The position numbers and the translations under genes are program-made. Under the pieces are notes generated by a model. That model did not search any database. It saw nothing but the letters and a program-made list of their open reading frames with translations, and had not been told where the DNA came from. A stretch of 64,000 bases of DNA from Aptenodytes patagonicus. Its lineage: Eukaryota > Chordata > Aves > Sphenisciformes > Spheniscidae. Location: assembly GCF_965638725.1 (NCBI RefSeq), contig NC_134960.1:6636501-6700500 (forward strand), written 5' to 3'. Shown one piece after another: positions 29,971 through 41,545 of the stretch (its first letter is position 1; each line of letters begins with the position of its first letter).

Positions 29971-32599
29971 GCTGGGGAACACTGTCCCGGTTCGGAGAAA
30001 GCCCTCTTCCACTTCCAGTACCTTCAACTCCATCACAGAACTGCAGCTCTTATTGTTGGAGCAGCAATGGGACACGGACAAGGGCACGCGTGGTACAGGT
30101 CAAGAGCCCCATTTAAAGACCTAATAAAAACTGCAAAGAAATAAAAACAGAAATACAGGTGACTCCAGACAATGAAAGATTTATTTTGATAAATGCATAT
30201 CAACAGACTGCATGGTGTCCCTCGCTCTTGGGATGAATTTGGTCAAATCATACGCAGGATAATTTTGCAAACACTGCTGCATTCCAGCCACCAATTCCAC
30301 ACAATGTCTGCTGAGCACCACACAGGCTAAGTAAAGGCTCTCAGAAATGCTCCTGCACATCTCTTTATTTGCCATGCATTTTAATGACAGATTTCTAAAC
30401 TATACGGTTCCTCAACCAGGTCCCCGCCTGCACCTTCTCAGCCATCAGAAACACATGCTGGGTCTGCTGCTGGCGTCTCTCCTCCTGGTAAATGCTTCCA
30501 AGGGTTGCAGTGAAATGATCCCAGCTCAGACCAGGGCTTTCACTCGCACCCGTCTGGCTGCAGCCTGTGCCCAAGACTTCAAAGAAACTAGAAAAAACTG
30601 AAGTCAAGCCGGTGCAGGTAATAGAAATGAAAAAGCAGCGGGAACCCCCGCATGCTGCAAGATATGGCTCGTATTTAGCAGTATCACAAGCTTTGACTCT
30701 GCTGCTTCTAGAGTGGATTAGCGTTCACGGCTTTTATGCATTATATAAGAAGACTTTGTAAACACACTCAGAGGAATGTCCCTCCGGGACAAAGTCTGCT
30801 TCCCACAAAGGACACCCCGAGTGAGTGGAGCATCCCACCACGCGTGGCACCAAACAAGTAGCATTGCTTTATGGAGATGCTGCCTGAGCCTAACCCGCTG
30901 CAACAGGCACCGGAGCAACGGCCAGGCTGCAGCCGGTGCCCCACGATCACCAACACCCCAGCACCCTGCTCCCCACCACGTTCACAAATCAAGGGAGAGA
31001 CCCTGCGCTCAGACCTGCACCGAGACACCCACCCGGGATGCGAGTGGCGAGTCCTTCAAGGAGCTGTGCACATCTATTCTGAAGCACTTTCACAACGCCC
31101 ACGGGAAGAACAGTTCCCACGGGATGAGCATCCAAAATACCGCACAACCGAAACTGATCTGAGGGATGTGAAGCCACTATGCAAAGAGCAACCCCACTTC
31201 GCAGGCAAATCTACAGGTATGGAGGTGCCTGCAGTTGTGGTTTTACAATGGAAACCTGGAGCTGGCTGGTACTGGGTAACTATAAATCATTAAAATTTGA
31301 AGGGGGAAAAACCTGCTGGGGGAAGCCTGCACAGGCAGCATGGGTACAGAGCCCACCCTGAGTTACACAGCCATACCCTGGAGGTGCAGTCCCAACCTCA
31401 AAACGCAGCACTTGCAAGGGGCAGCATGTCGGGAGTCTCCTAAAAGGTCACACAAGGTTTAGAATTTCCTATTCAATTAAAAAAAAAACCCAAACCAAAA
31501 ACACTTAAAAACCAAATATCCTGCAGCATTTATGGCTCTGGGGTAGGCTGCAAGGGGCAAAGAGAAGGGCTGGAAGGACGGTGCATGGCTGGTCGGTCAC
31601 TCAAGATGAGAACAAACATTATGGATGAGAACTGAACAGTTTTCATCATTGGAAAGAAAAAAACCACAACAATTGAATTGCACGTAGGTTAAATTGTTCA
31701 CCTTCGTCCCATCTGCACCTGTAACTAATCTAAAGTCACGAAAGCTTCTTGGTTTTACTGAGCCCTCAGTAAAACACCCCCTGTAATCCCCACGTTGGGC
31801 ACGCTAATGCCCGAGCCTGCCCGTGCCTTCCCAAAGGATTGATCCTCCGACTGCAGGTCGCCCTCCACAGTTAAACCCTACAGCAGGTTACAGAAGAGCT
31901 TCTTCCAAGGCAGCTGTTGGTTTTTGAAAGTTAAACCGTACTTAAACCTAAAATCAGCAAAGAGAGAATATTAAACCTTGGCCAAGACACCCACCACCAC
32001 GGTGCACAGCATGTGGTCCACCTCCGAACCACCCCGTGATGCTGGACGTCAGCCGCTTGGGTGACTGGTTGTGCTATTTGAGGCTGCCCTTCTCTTCCTA
32101 CTCCAGCAGACTATTTCAAACCTCGTTTATAATTGGAAAGAGGCAGCATCTGTTTTTGCAGACCACGAGGTCGAAACTTAACTAATAACCACAGCACGGC
32201 AAAACACCATTAGCGGGTAAACAAACCCTGCACCGGTCACAGAAAAGCAGCTCTAGAGCTGGTTTGACCTGGTTTATTTTCTTTCGACTAATTGTTTTGT
32301 CCTCCCAACACAGAGCGGGAAGACAAGCGGGCTCTGCAATGCTTTACATGTGTTTTAATATAATTTTATTCCCCATCAGAGGCAACACAGACACCTCGCC
32401 AGCTTTCCCCAGAACTCAACGACATGAGCAGCTCAGGATCACTGGGAATTGTCTCCAGCCACTCATGGGGGATGGCTGATGTTACAGAGGACTGGCAAAC
32501 ACAAAGCCTGCCTTTGAAAAATAAGGGGATGGGGATAAGGAGGATGCAGGAAACTATAGAATAAACAGCTTAACTTCAGTTGAAGTGCTTAGAAGATGA

Positions 32600-33825
32600 G
32601 GAGAACTTGAGCAAGAGCTAACCTCTGTTTATCAAGAACAAATCACATCAAATCTATCATACTTCTTTCTGCAGCAGGACTTGTAGGAAGGGGAGAAGAA
32701 ACAAAGATTTCAGAGAGACCTCTGATAGTGTCTCATGGGACATCCCCATAACACAGCTAGGGATGCAGGGGCTGGACTGAGCCACCTGAAGGTGGGCACA
32801 CCACTGCTGAGAAGACCACCGGTGAACCGGTCATTGCTCTTTGAGCACAGGCTGGGAGGACCTTACCAAAGTGGCTTCCAGGAGAACCCATCCCAGATCT
32901 GATACCGCTCCGTGTTTTCATCCACAACTCAGCCAATGGCAGAGAAAACATGCTGATTGCCTTTGAAGGCTACACCAAGCTGAGAGGGACTGCAAGCACG
33001 CGGGAGGACAAGATCAGAATTCAAAACAATCCTGACACTTTAGAAGAAGCAGTCTGAAAAAAAAAAGGATGCAGTTCAACAAGGACAAGCATGAGGTAAT
33101 GCAATTTGGTAAGAATAATTAACCAGGCAAATACAAGATGAGGAATGAAAAGCAGGAAAAGTTCTGGAGAAGAATGGCTGAAGGGTCAATGGGATAAAAA
33201 AAATTAAACACAAGTCATCTGTGGCAAAAGTAAAAAGCAAACACACTGGGATGTATAAACAGGATCATTGTATGTAAAAGACCTGAAGCAATCCCTTATT
33301 CTTCTGAGCAAAAATAAGGCAGCGACTTCAGTCCTGTATCGCAGGTTAAGCATCACTCTTCACGAAGGATGATGGTCCAGAAGACAGTAACAAGAACAAC
33401 TGCAGACCAAGAATACATGACCTAAAAAGAATGATCAAAGGAACCAGCGTGGTTTAATCTATATTAGCAGGGACTAAGGGGAAACACAGTAGCAACTTCC
33501 AAATATCTAACAGGCTCCTGCAAAGAAGTAAGGAACTTTTCTGCCTGTGCCCAATAAATGGAAAAAGAAGAGCACTCATGAAACCAAACTGAAGGAAAAG
33601 ACATTTCTGTTCAGATCGTAAGAAAAATCTAATGGCAGGGCTGCTGAATGTCAAACAGATTGTCTGGGGAGCTTAGGCATCTCTGTCATTGGAGGTTTTT
33701 AAGAGTGAATACGATAAACATCTGTCAGGAAGGGGTTGGTTATCACCGATCCTGCGTAGGGGCAGGAGATGGACTGAATGACCTCTCAAGGTCTTCTCCA
33801 GCTCTGTACTGAATAACGGCCTAAT
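32600..33825 (+). mobile_element. Decayed CR1 LINE, 5'-truncated
   Basis: The order of words follows the end of the CR1 reverse-transcriptase frame and the 3' region. They are TTTATCAAGAACAAATCA (about 32,630), GATTTCAG with GTGTCTCATGGGACA (about 32,710-32,745), TTTTCATCCACAACT (about 32,915), GTTCAACAAGGACAAG (about 33,075) and finally GGACTGAATGACCTCTCAAGGTC (about 33,770). No frame stays open, so it is an inactive, old copy in plus orientation. The 3' end lacks the young ATTCTATG repeats. Its borders are approximate. Confidence 0.8.
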
Positions 33826-35399
33826 ACGTAAATGACCATAATAGCCGGAAACCTGCGGTGCTGACACAGCCTGACCCGTGTTATTTGTGACCTCTTGTAG
33901 TGATTGCTGTTTGCAAGTGACAATCTGTTGCTGTCAGAGGAAAACGCGTATCCCAGGGAGGGTCCTACCAAGGACGGGGACAGTGGTACCCAAGGTCATT
34001 ATTTTGGCACTTGAATGAGCAATGGGGAAAAGCTACTTGTTAAAAAATAAAAGTGAGTCAAAGGACGACACAGTCCAGACGGCACAGACTACCTAGTGGG
34101 GTTGGCCACCCTGCTTCAGAAAACAGGAGTGACTGCTCGGAGCCCGTGCAGCACCGCACGCTGGTTTTACTTCATTTATGGGAGGGAGCTACAAGCAAAG
34201 CAACTGCTCAGCGGTAACCACAAGAAAGCAGCTCTCAGAGTGCTCCTGTGCCCCCGCACGACTTACCACAGTCTAGCATTTCTGGCTGAAAGCGCACACA
34301 ACAACACCTGGTTGTGCAAACATTTTGCCCAGTTAAAAATTCTCAGCAGCAGAAGCTAACCAATCCACCAGCGGTACCCCCGCGTTACAAACGGCTGCCA
34401 CCCTGCCCCTCTGCAGGGAGGCGGCTCTGGTGGGATTTAAACCACATTAGCAGCACAACAGGAGAGCCCTTCAGCTGATGAATGAGGCAGAGAAGCCCAA
34501 GCAGCCGCCCGTCAGATGCCCGCAGCTGCCAGGAGAAGATGACACATCCCAGGCGCTCCTGCCCTGCCGCCAGGGAAGGGGATGGGCTGGACAGGCACCT
34601 ACATGGGCTGGTGTCATCCTGCCCATCAGAGACAAAATAACCTCCCCTGTCCCCAGAGGCCCCAGCCCCGATGCCGGCCTTGCACCACGCGCAAGCTGCA
34701 CCTTGTGGTTGCACATGGTGTGCCGCGGGATTGCAAAGCCATCAAGTCACGTCTTACGCTCAGCAAAAGCTGCTTCTCACCTGTAGCGGGGAGAGATGCT
34801 TATAGAGCAAGTGGGAAGAGAGGGTCAAGGGCTGGACAGCCAGACCGCCCGCCTTTAACGGCCTCTAAAATAGCAGGAACTGGAAGAGCTGAGTGACTAG
34901 CACAGGCGTGAGAGGTTGCACACCCATACACGAGACGGATACACAATTCAGAAGCGACTACCAGAATTGTCCTCCAGGCCAGGATAAATCCGGTGTGCTG
35001 CTTTAGTGAGCAACAGGATGGGGAAAAGCAACTATTATGTAGTCAGGAAAAACCAGCGGTGAGCATCTCTGCGATAACCGCACGGGATTCCCCCGCAGCC
35101 TCGACGGGACGGGGCCCTGCACCCCTGCTTTGCAGCCTCCTACTCGGTGCGAAACCACCGATATTTAAGAGCTGAAGCCGGCAGCCCTCGCACCCGTCCC
35201 ACATGCGTTTAAGTTACGGATTCAGCATCGAGCCGCAAGAGCCGTGTGTGGCGCGGGGAGGGCAGGGCTGCTCAGATTTCCCCTCACCTCCAGCCTGCCC
35301 TGAGACCCCCCAGCCCAGGGGTTCCCCCGATTTCTGGCATCACCACCTCCCCACGAGGATTTAACCCGTGTGGTTCCCATCGCCCGCGAAGGTTTGCGC

Positions 35400-36300
35400 C
35401 ATAAACGTGGGGGTGCAAAGAAGTGCACCGCCGAAGCGAAGCCCAGCGCACCCCGACCCAGACGACAGCCCGCCCGCCTCCCCACAGCCCCCCGACTCTC
35501 CGCGGGCGCCCCAGGCCGCAGCGCGCCCCGGGGACGAGCAGGGACCCCCGGACCTGGCACCTCCCGCCCTGCCGGGCACGGGCACGCCCGCACCGGGGGT
35601 CTCACGGGTCGCCGTCCCGCGGGGGCTGGGGGGTACCGCGAGGGCTGGGGCGCCCAGGACCCCGCCGGGTCCGGATCCCAGAGGCTCCAGCAGGATCCTG
35701 CCGGTCGGGATCCCCCGGGGCCCGCAGGTTCCCCCCGGCTCCGGATCCCACCGGGACCCCGGGGTCCAGCCGGGCCCGACTCCCGGAGCCCTCCCAGCCT
35801 CAAGCCCCGGCGGCGGGGCCGCGGCCGGGCCCCAGGCTCCCCCGGCGGAGGCAGCCGAGCCCCCTTACCTTTGTGCCCGCCGAAGGCGCCGTACCAGGAC
35901 AGCGAGAGCAGGGCGCACAGGCAGCCGAGCAGCAGCGTGAGCGCCGTGCCGCTGCGGAGCCTCATCGCCTCCTCGCCGGCGGGGGCGGCCGCATGTCCCG
36001 GGCGCGGCGCGGCCTCGGCGGCCCCGGGGGCCGCGGCGAGCGCGGAGCTGACCGGAGCGGAGCGGGGCGGAGCGGGGCGGAGCGGGGCGCACCGCCCGCC
36101 CGCCCGCATGCAGCGCCCGCGCCGGGCCGCGCCGCGCCGGGCCGGGCCGCGCCGGGCGGGCGGGCGGGCGGGGCGGGGCGGGGCCAAGGGGGCGTTGCTA
36201 AGGGGGCGGGGCCAAGGGGCGGGGCGGCAGCGGGCGGAGGGCGCCCCCGTGCGGGCGACTGCGGGGCCGCCGCGGGCAGCGGGGCGGGGGTTATGAGAGA
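35400..36300 (-). promoter_or_regulatory. MGAT4B: CpG island and promoter region of MGAT4B
   Basis: Very dense CpG with many GC-box words surrounds the MGAT4B first exon. Upstream of the start codon the core contains a 10-bp tandem motif (GGAGCGGGGC, about 36,053-36,090) and a (GGGCG)n run (about 36,150-36,185). Further out are two GGGGCGGGGCCAAG-like blocks (36,205-36,225). No TATA box is evident. The island could also serve a plus-strand transcript. Confidence 0.8.
35869..35965 (-). CDS. MGAT4B: MGAT4B first coding exon (partial gene)
   Basis: MGAT4B is Golgi N-acetylglucosaminyltransferase IVb, which adds a beta-1,4 GlcNAc to the alpha-1,3-mannose arm of N-glycans. This exon gives 32 codons plus one base: MRLRSGTALTLLLG..., ending ...GGHK. 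MRLR followed by G-T and LSWY is the shared start of MGAT4A and MGAT4B. The hydrophobic run at residues 7-23 is the type II signal anchor, with basic residues R2 and R4 on the cytosolic side. The catalytic domain is not in the window. The start is taken at 35,965 by homology and has G at -3. The frame stays open far upstream only because of GC- and TG-rich repeats. The donor is AAAG|GTAAGG. MGAT4B rather than MGAT4A is inferred from the head-to-head position beside SQSTM1. Confidence 0.87.
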
Positions 36301-36890
36301 GAGAGGGGGGGAGAGAGCGTGTACGTGTGTGTGTGTGTGCACAGGTGTGTGTGTACGTGTGTGTGTACAGGTGTGTGTACAGGTGTGTGTATGTGTGTGT
36401 GTGTGTACGTGTGCGTGTGTGTGTACGTGTGTGTATGTGTGTAGACGTGTGTGTACATGTGTGTGTACGTGTGTACACATGTGTGTGTGTACAGGTGTGT
36501 GCATGTGTGTGTACACATGTGTGCGTACGTGTGTGTATGTGTGTACACATGTGTGTACGTCTGTGTATGTGTGTGTACATGTGTGTACATGTGTGTGGAC
36601 GTGTGTGGACGTGTGTGTACACGTGTGTACGTGTGTGTGTACATGTGTGTACACGTGTGTGAATGTGTGTGGACGTGTGTGTGTAGACCTGTGTGTACAT
36701 GTGTGTGTGTGTGTGTGTACATGTGTGTAGACATGTGTGTGTACACATGTGTGTGTACGTGTGTGTGAACGTGTTTGTGTAGACTTGTGTGGACGTGTGT
36801 GAACATGTGTGTACGTGTGTGTATGTGTGTGTACATGTGTGTGTACGCGTGTGTGTACATGTGTGTACGTGTGTGTACGGGTGCACGTTC
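36296..36890. repeat. Long degenerate (TG)n / (GTGTGTAC)n tract
   Basis: About 590 bp of alternating purine-pyrimidine DNA: runs of GTGTGT broken by regular ACA, ACG or AG inserts, beginning with a short GA/G-rich lead (GAGAGAGAGG). It makes artificial open frames in every phase (His-Thr repeats on minus, Val-Cys on plus). It directly abuts the MGAT4B CpG island. Such sequence can adopt Z-DNA. Confidence 0.95.
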
Positions 36891-37400
36891 ATGGGTTACA
36901 TATATGAATGAACATACCTATGTGCTTGGCTGATCCGTATGGATGTGTACATGCATACTTGTGCACATGCACATGTCCATACAAAGAATGTATAGATCAC
37001 CCCTATACATCTATGGGTGCCTGCACGGGTCTATGCATGTGTGTGCACGCGCGCATGCACATGCCTGCATCCATATGTCTCTGTGTGTGCACGTGCGTGC
37101 ACGCGCCTGGGTCCATATGCCTGTGTGGGCGTGGGCGCATGCACCCGTATATATGCATGGGGAGCGCGCACCTCTGGGCGTGGGGGGGTGCGCATGGGCC
37201 CTGGCACGGGGTGTGTGCGTGGACCCATGTGTTTGCATCTCCATGCACCGGGCTGTGTGGAAATGGCTCTCAACACCCGGGGCGTGCACGGGTGCCTATG
37301 GACAGAAGCGTGTGCTCAGCCCCTACGCACGGGGGTGTCCCCACGGCCCTACGTACAGGGGGGGTGCACAGCCGGGGGGGGGGGAGGGGGGCGTGCAGGA
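36891..37400. repeat. Decayed TG/CA-rich satellite-like flank
   Basis: TG, CATG and CACG words continue at lower purity (GTGTGCACGCGCGCATGCAC-like text near 37,040-37,060). Spacing is loose and includes TATATATGCAT at about 37,150. The stretch ends in a G-run (about 37,374-37,387). It looks like the older, mutated part of the same repeat. Open frames on it are not treated as genes. Confidence 0.6.
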
Positions 37401-37461
37401 CGAGGTCGGGGGGCAGTAGCCCCCGTAGCCGTGCAGTGCATATTTGCTGCCATTCCCGCAG

Positions 37462-37642
37462 AAGCTTTTCATCTCGGTTAAGGAAACAGCATCTAATGTT
37501 TATTGAGAGAAAATCGGTGCCAGATGAATATTGCAAACGGAAGCTGCTGCCTCCGAAGGACATCATCACTCTTCCAAAGGACCTGGCATTCCGGGGTTAC
37601 GGCTTCAAGCTGCTTGCCCGGATGAAGGACAGAAGAAATCAG
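37462..37642 (+). CDS. Possible exon A of an unrecognised small gene
   Basis: After a plausible acceptor (CATTCCCGCAG at 37,461) the frame reads SFSSRLRKQHLMFIERK..., then ...DEYCKRKLLPPKDI, ...LPKDLAFRGYGFK and ...RMKDRRNQ, ending at CAG|GTTTTA. Charged, proline and aromatic residues are balanced as in a real protein, unlike the repeat-driven frames to its left. An internal Met (codon at 37,495-37,497) could be the start, but its context is weak. I do not recognise the family. The donor is poor (GTTTTA). It could be a terminal exon of a gene whose earlier exons I missed, or a chance frame. Confidence 0.35.
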
Positions 37643-37702
37643 GTTTTAAAATTATTTTGCTTGTGTTTTCTTCTGTTAATGGGTCCGGCTTTATTTCATT
37701 AG

Positions 37703-37891
37703 AGGCCAGGAGGAGCTGTGCAGCGAGGTCGGGTTCGAAATGCTGAGTTCACATGCCTCCATCACCCGGACTTGCTTCTGTGGTTGTTCGTGGGGTCAAA
37801 CAGGAGGCGGCAACTCGTGTGCCCCATATGTGGGTACACAACTCCTCCGGCGAAAGTTGTCATCTTCCATTCCCCGGACCTCTTTCAGTAA
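37703..37891 (+). CDS. Possible exon B of an unrecognised small gene
   Basis: This segment is in the same frame as exon A, separated by 60 bases that end in TTATTTCATTAG, which gives an acceptor AG and also an in-frame TAG. It reads RPGGAVQRGRVRNAEFTCLHH..., then ...LLLWLFVGSNRRRQ and ...LVCPICGYTTPPAKVV, ending ...HSPDLFQ and TAA. C-x2-H and C-P-x-C-G-Y suggest a zinc-binding turn. At the end CA|GTAAGT would be a strong donor, so the stop may instead lie in an intron. The 60-base gap would be an unusually short vertebrate intron. Family unknown. Confidence 0.35.
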   Translation, partial: RPGGAVQRGRVRNAEFTCLHHPDLLLWLFVGSNRRRQLVCPICGYTTPPAKVVIFHSPDLFQ

Positions 37892-40460
37892 GTAAATATT
37901 TCTCAGATGTGTAAATATTGTGGGACTGGCTTCCAGCGATCAAAGTCTGTTGTTCGAAATGTTTGGATCAATTAGAGAGTAACGTAAAGCAAAGCGCGTG
38001 CCAGTGCCGGCAGCAGGAGCGGCGACGCAGGTGCTCGGCGATGCTCGGCCGCAGCCTCGGAACCGGCCCAGGCGGCAGGCAGGGATGCGCTGGGAGCCAG
38101 CCGGGCTCCGCAGGCACATCTCTTCCAGGCAGCGCTCCAGCCGACGCGGGAATCCTTCTGAAACCGGGAAATCCGGCAAACGGGTCCTCAAGCCTCCATT
38201 CCGTTTCCTTCTGGAAAGGCGAGGGGTGAAGGGAGCTCAGCACCCAGGAGGTGTGGGTGCAGGGGCTGCCTCAAGGTGCTCTGGGCGATGCACGTGCCTC
38301 ATTGAAAGCCATAAACGTGTATGAGGAAAAGCACAGATCGCCCATTTCTGCATGAGATGGTCTTGTCCCTGCCTGTGTCCTTAGACTCTTCTCTAGTTTA
38401 TAAAATAAACCACATTTTTCGAATCTTGAAATGGCCTCTCCCGGTGATTAGAAAATCCGGGAAGGAAATCGGCAGAGGGAGCCCTTTGGATGGCAGTGAA
38501 AGTTTCTGCCTCCGCTGCCAGAAGCCAGTGAGGAGCTGCGGGGCCCCAGCACAGACTGTTGCTCACACCGGGCACATCCCCGAGTAGGGAAATGCACCGA
38601 ACATTGCTCTCGGGAATATTGAAAAAAACCGAGGGAGGCTGGATCTGTGCTTCCTCACCTGGATTTTGCAAGGCATTGCCCGAGCGACCGTCACCTGCAG
38701 AACGTAAGCCAGCAGCACGTCCCGTGTCTCAGAGCAGTCCAGCCCTTGAGCGCTTGACTGGACGTGGATAGCAGAGAGAGCAGCCACGTCCCCAGGCTCA
38801 GATCCCCAACCCAGCACACCCACCCGTAACTCGCTCCTCGGCTGCAGGTAAAGCCTCAACCACACCAGCAATAGCATTTCCACTATCAGAGCAAAGAAAA
38901 CAAGCTCCAGAAGATCTGTCCCACCCAGCCTGCTTGCTTTCTTGCCTTAAACCTACGTGTTAAACCCAGGAGCCAACAGAGGGTTCACAGGAACTGATGG
39001 CAAAAACCCTCCAGAGGTGGCAGACACGTAAGAGCTGCTTGTGGGAAAGGCGTGTGAAATCCTACTGCTGTTAAAGAGTTTAGAGAAATAACATCGCGTG
39101 TTTTAGCGCATTAGGTGCTGGGTGTTTATTTTCAGATGTGCAAAACGCTCCTACTGCTCGGGATATGTGGTGTGTCTGCAGCGGAAGAGCACAGAATAAC
39201 ATTAATAATTTCTCCAAGACAATTAATTAGACTCCCAAGGATAAAGCTTAATCTAATTTCTGCTGTTATACTTTGTCTTCATAAAAGTCTGAAGAAATGA
39301 ATGAGCTTATACCACCCTCGCATGACGAAAACCTTCGTCTCTCTTGGAAAAAAAAGAGGGACGAAGCAAAATTGTCAGCACTTGTGATTTTTATATCAGA
39401 CCTGCAAAGTTCACTTTTATTCTTGAACTCGCTCCCTCCTACCCCAATTTTGGCTTTTATTCTCTTTTTAAAAAGCAAGTTTTGAGGCTTGGTCCTTTTG
39501 CAGACCAAAGTTTAAAATACGAACTGCAGAGACTCAAAACCCCAACAGCAAATAAAACAGAGAGAAGATGGTTTTTAAGGGGATCTCATGATCTTTGAAC
39601 AGTTGATGTTGGCAATACTGAGCATGCTGCAGAAACTAGGGCCTTCCACCGAAAGCACTCCCGATAGCAATCCACAGGTCCTGAGGCCATTACAAAAATT
39701 AGAAAGAGAAAACAGTTATTAGGTCTAGATAAAAAATGTAACCCAGATTTATAGCTGATTTTATCAAGCTCTTTAAAGAGCTTGGCTCTGGCATTTGACG
39801 CTGGCCCATCTGCTAGCAGGTCAGCCTCGGTCCTTCCTGCACTGCTTTAAGCAAAGAGCACTTGCTATTTTCTCATAAAATAAAGTAACTTAATTTCCTA
39901 TGTGTTTTATAGCTCTCTGTGTTCAAACATCACCAAGGTTTGTTTCACTGCAGTACAGAAGTCTCCAAATGCTCCTTAGCCACGAGAGATGAATATCACA
40001 ACAGGGTGCTCCCCCTCGACGTGTTGACACGTTGATGCTTTAATTCAGGGCAAAAGCTACAAGTCCGGTTCTCAAAGCAACACTCACCCCAAGCAATCCG
40101 TGTAGGTTGCAAAAAGTTCGTGGCAACACGAAATCCTTACGGATTTGCACGACACCCATAGCCTGCTGTCCACCCGTTTTCCCTATCTGCTCCTCTGTCT
40201 CAGGGAAAAAACCGTCCCAGAGTTTTCTGCCCTTAAAAGTTTCATGTCACACCAATGAGAAACGGTGCTGAGCCTGTGTAAACACCTGACGTGGCAGAGC
40301 TACCCTTCTGGAAAACTCACCCTCAAAAATGAGACAGCAAAAAAAAGCCGCTCGGCTTTCCCTTCTGCCGGCGCTGTTCAGGAAGGAGGGTTTCTGCTTC
40401 GGAGGCGGCGAACAGCATTTTTGCTGGGCTGGAGGAGGAGGGAAGCCGTCACGGGACCGG

Positions 40461-40469
40461 GCTGAGTCA
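40461..40469 (-). promoter_or_regulatory. SQSTM1: Candidate antioxidant response element (distal)
   Basis: GCTGAGTCA on plus reads TGACTCAGC on minus and fits the NRF2-small MAF core TGACnnnGC. It lies about 3.2 kb upstream of the SQSTM1 start codon. A nine-base match can occur by chance. The case is helped only by a second copy nearer the gene. Confidence 0.35.
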
Positions 40470-41433
40470 CCAGCATCTGACCCGATGTGTCCAGAGGATC
40501 CTGCACCTCTCCAGAAGCCTCTGGAAGGACCGTGTGGTATCGTGTGGACCGTGGCACCCAGTCCAGCCCAGCGAGCGCCTGCCCGCTGCAGCCCTGCGCC
40601 GCCCCTCCATCACCGCACACCTTCCTGCCAGAGCCGGGGGGTGCACGGGGGCCAAACCTTCCCGTCCCCACCAAACGGCAGCCCTCTGGGAGTGCCGGGA
40701 CAGTGATGGGGGCCTCAGGCTGGAGAGATGATTTGGGGAAGAATTCCCTCTGGTAAATCATCATCAGCCTCTGTTGTGGTTTGCAAGCAAGGAAAAGACG
40801 GACACCCTCCCCTCCCTTCATCCTGCCAGGGCTTTACTGTGAACATTAAAAGTTTAGACATCAGGAGCATTTCTGGTGAGCGTGGCCTCAGAGCAAGAAT
40901 CTCACCAAATATTTTTAAACACTTCCCAGCAGAAAGTGGGTGTAGAGAGAAAGCAGAGCACTGCAGGGATGCTAATTGCTCCTTTTTGAGCCTTTCCGCT
41001 GTAACCTTGAAATTTTAAACTTGAACAGCTTTTTTTCCCATCCCCTTTGCTGTTCCTTTGCTGTATCCTTCTGTGAAGCTGGCTGCTCAGAAGCTAGGGC
41101 TGACAAACCACTTTTTGGGCAGGGGGTGCTGTGATGCTATGGGATTCCTAAAGAACCGTAAGAAAACATTCACGCAGCCGGTGCTTCACGCTGAGAATGC
41201 CAAAACCCAGACCCTCCAGCAAACAGCGGGAAAAACATCTCAAGTTAATATACGTGGGAATACAGCACAGCTTCTCACACGGCCTCTCCAGGGGGCTGAG
41301 AAACCGCTCGGAGACACATCCCAGGGCTGGGGGCAATAGGAAACGCCGGGAGAGCGAGGTCCGAGGTCTGTGCCGGAGAAGGGCTCGCCGGGAGGAAATC
41401 CCCGACCTCGAGGAGAAGGAGGAGACAAGTCAC

Positions 41434-41440
41434 TGAGTCA
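41434..41440 (+). promoter_or_regulatory. SQSTM1: AP-1 site TGAGTCA
   Basis: This is a perfect TGAGTCA within CACTGAGTCACCC. It lacks the GC required for an ARE on the minus strand, so it is called AP-1 type only. It lies about 110 bp from the ARE-like site at 41,546. Confidence 0.35.
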
Positions 41441-41545
41441 CCCCTGTCCGGTGATCGGTGAGCTAAGCTAACAGCAGGCTCGTGAAAGCCTTGTTTTCGT
41501 TATGTTTTGTAGAAGTGCATGATGTCACGACCAGAAAGCTGAGCG

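Larger units (their letters stand above)
1..35868 (-). other. MGAT4B: Putative intron 1 of MGAT4B, no exon recognised
   Basis: The MGAT4B first exon ends with a clear GT donor at 35,868, and no second exon is seen downstream in transcript sense, so the rest of the gene should lie beyond the left edge. In related proteins exon 2 encodes a stretch beginning near a YQREFLAL motif, and I found no such stretch on the minus strand. The open frames here are short, overlap on both strands and lack flanking splice sites, as expected by chance. The DNA is largely AT-rich, with patches rich in TAATTA and ATTTG-like words (for example 8.4-8.6, 10.3-10.5, 18.4-18.7 and 26.4-26.7 kb) that look like conserved non-coding elements. 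GC-richer patches lie at 2.9-3.4, 11.8-12.7, 13.4-13.9, 27.0-27.3 and 34.5-34.9 kb. An unrecognised small gene or lncRNA cannot be excluded. Confidence 0.5.

Noticed and set aside
1-35868. mir-1229-type mirtron known from human MGAT4B
   Set aside because: It belongs to a later intron of the gene, which is not in this window.
35222-36892. 556-codon minus frame (His-Thr repeats) and 435-codon plus frame (Val-Cys repeats)
   Set aside because: They are produced by the TG repeat and GC-rich island. Only the short MGAT4B first exon inside the minus frame is supported.
37720-37745. GGTCGGGTTCGAAATGC as a tRNA T-arm
   Set aside because: No A-box, acceptor stem or terminator is found around it.
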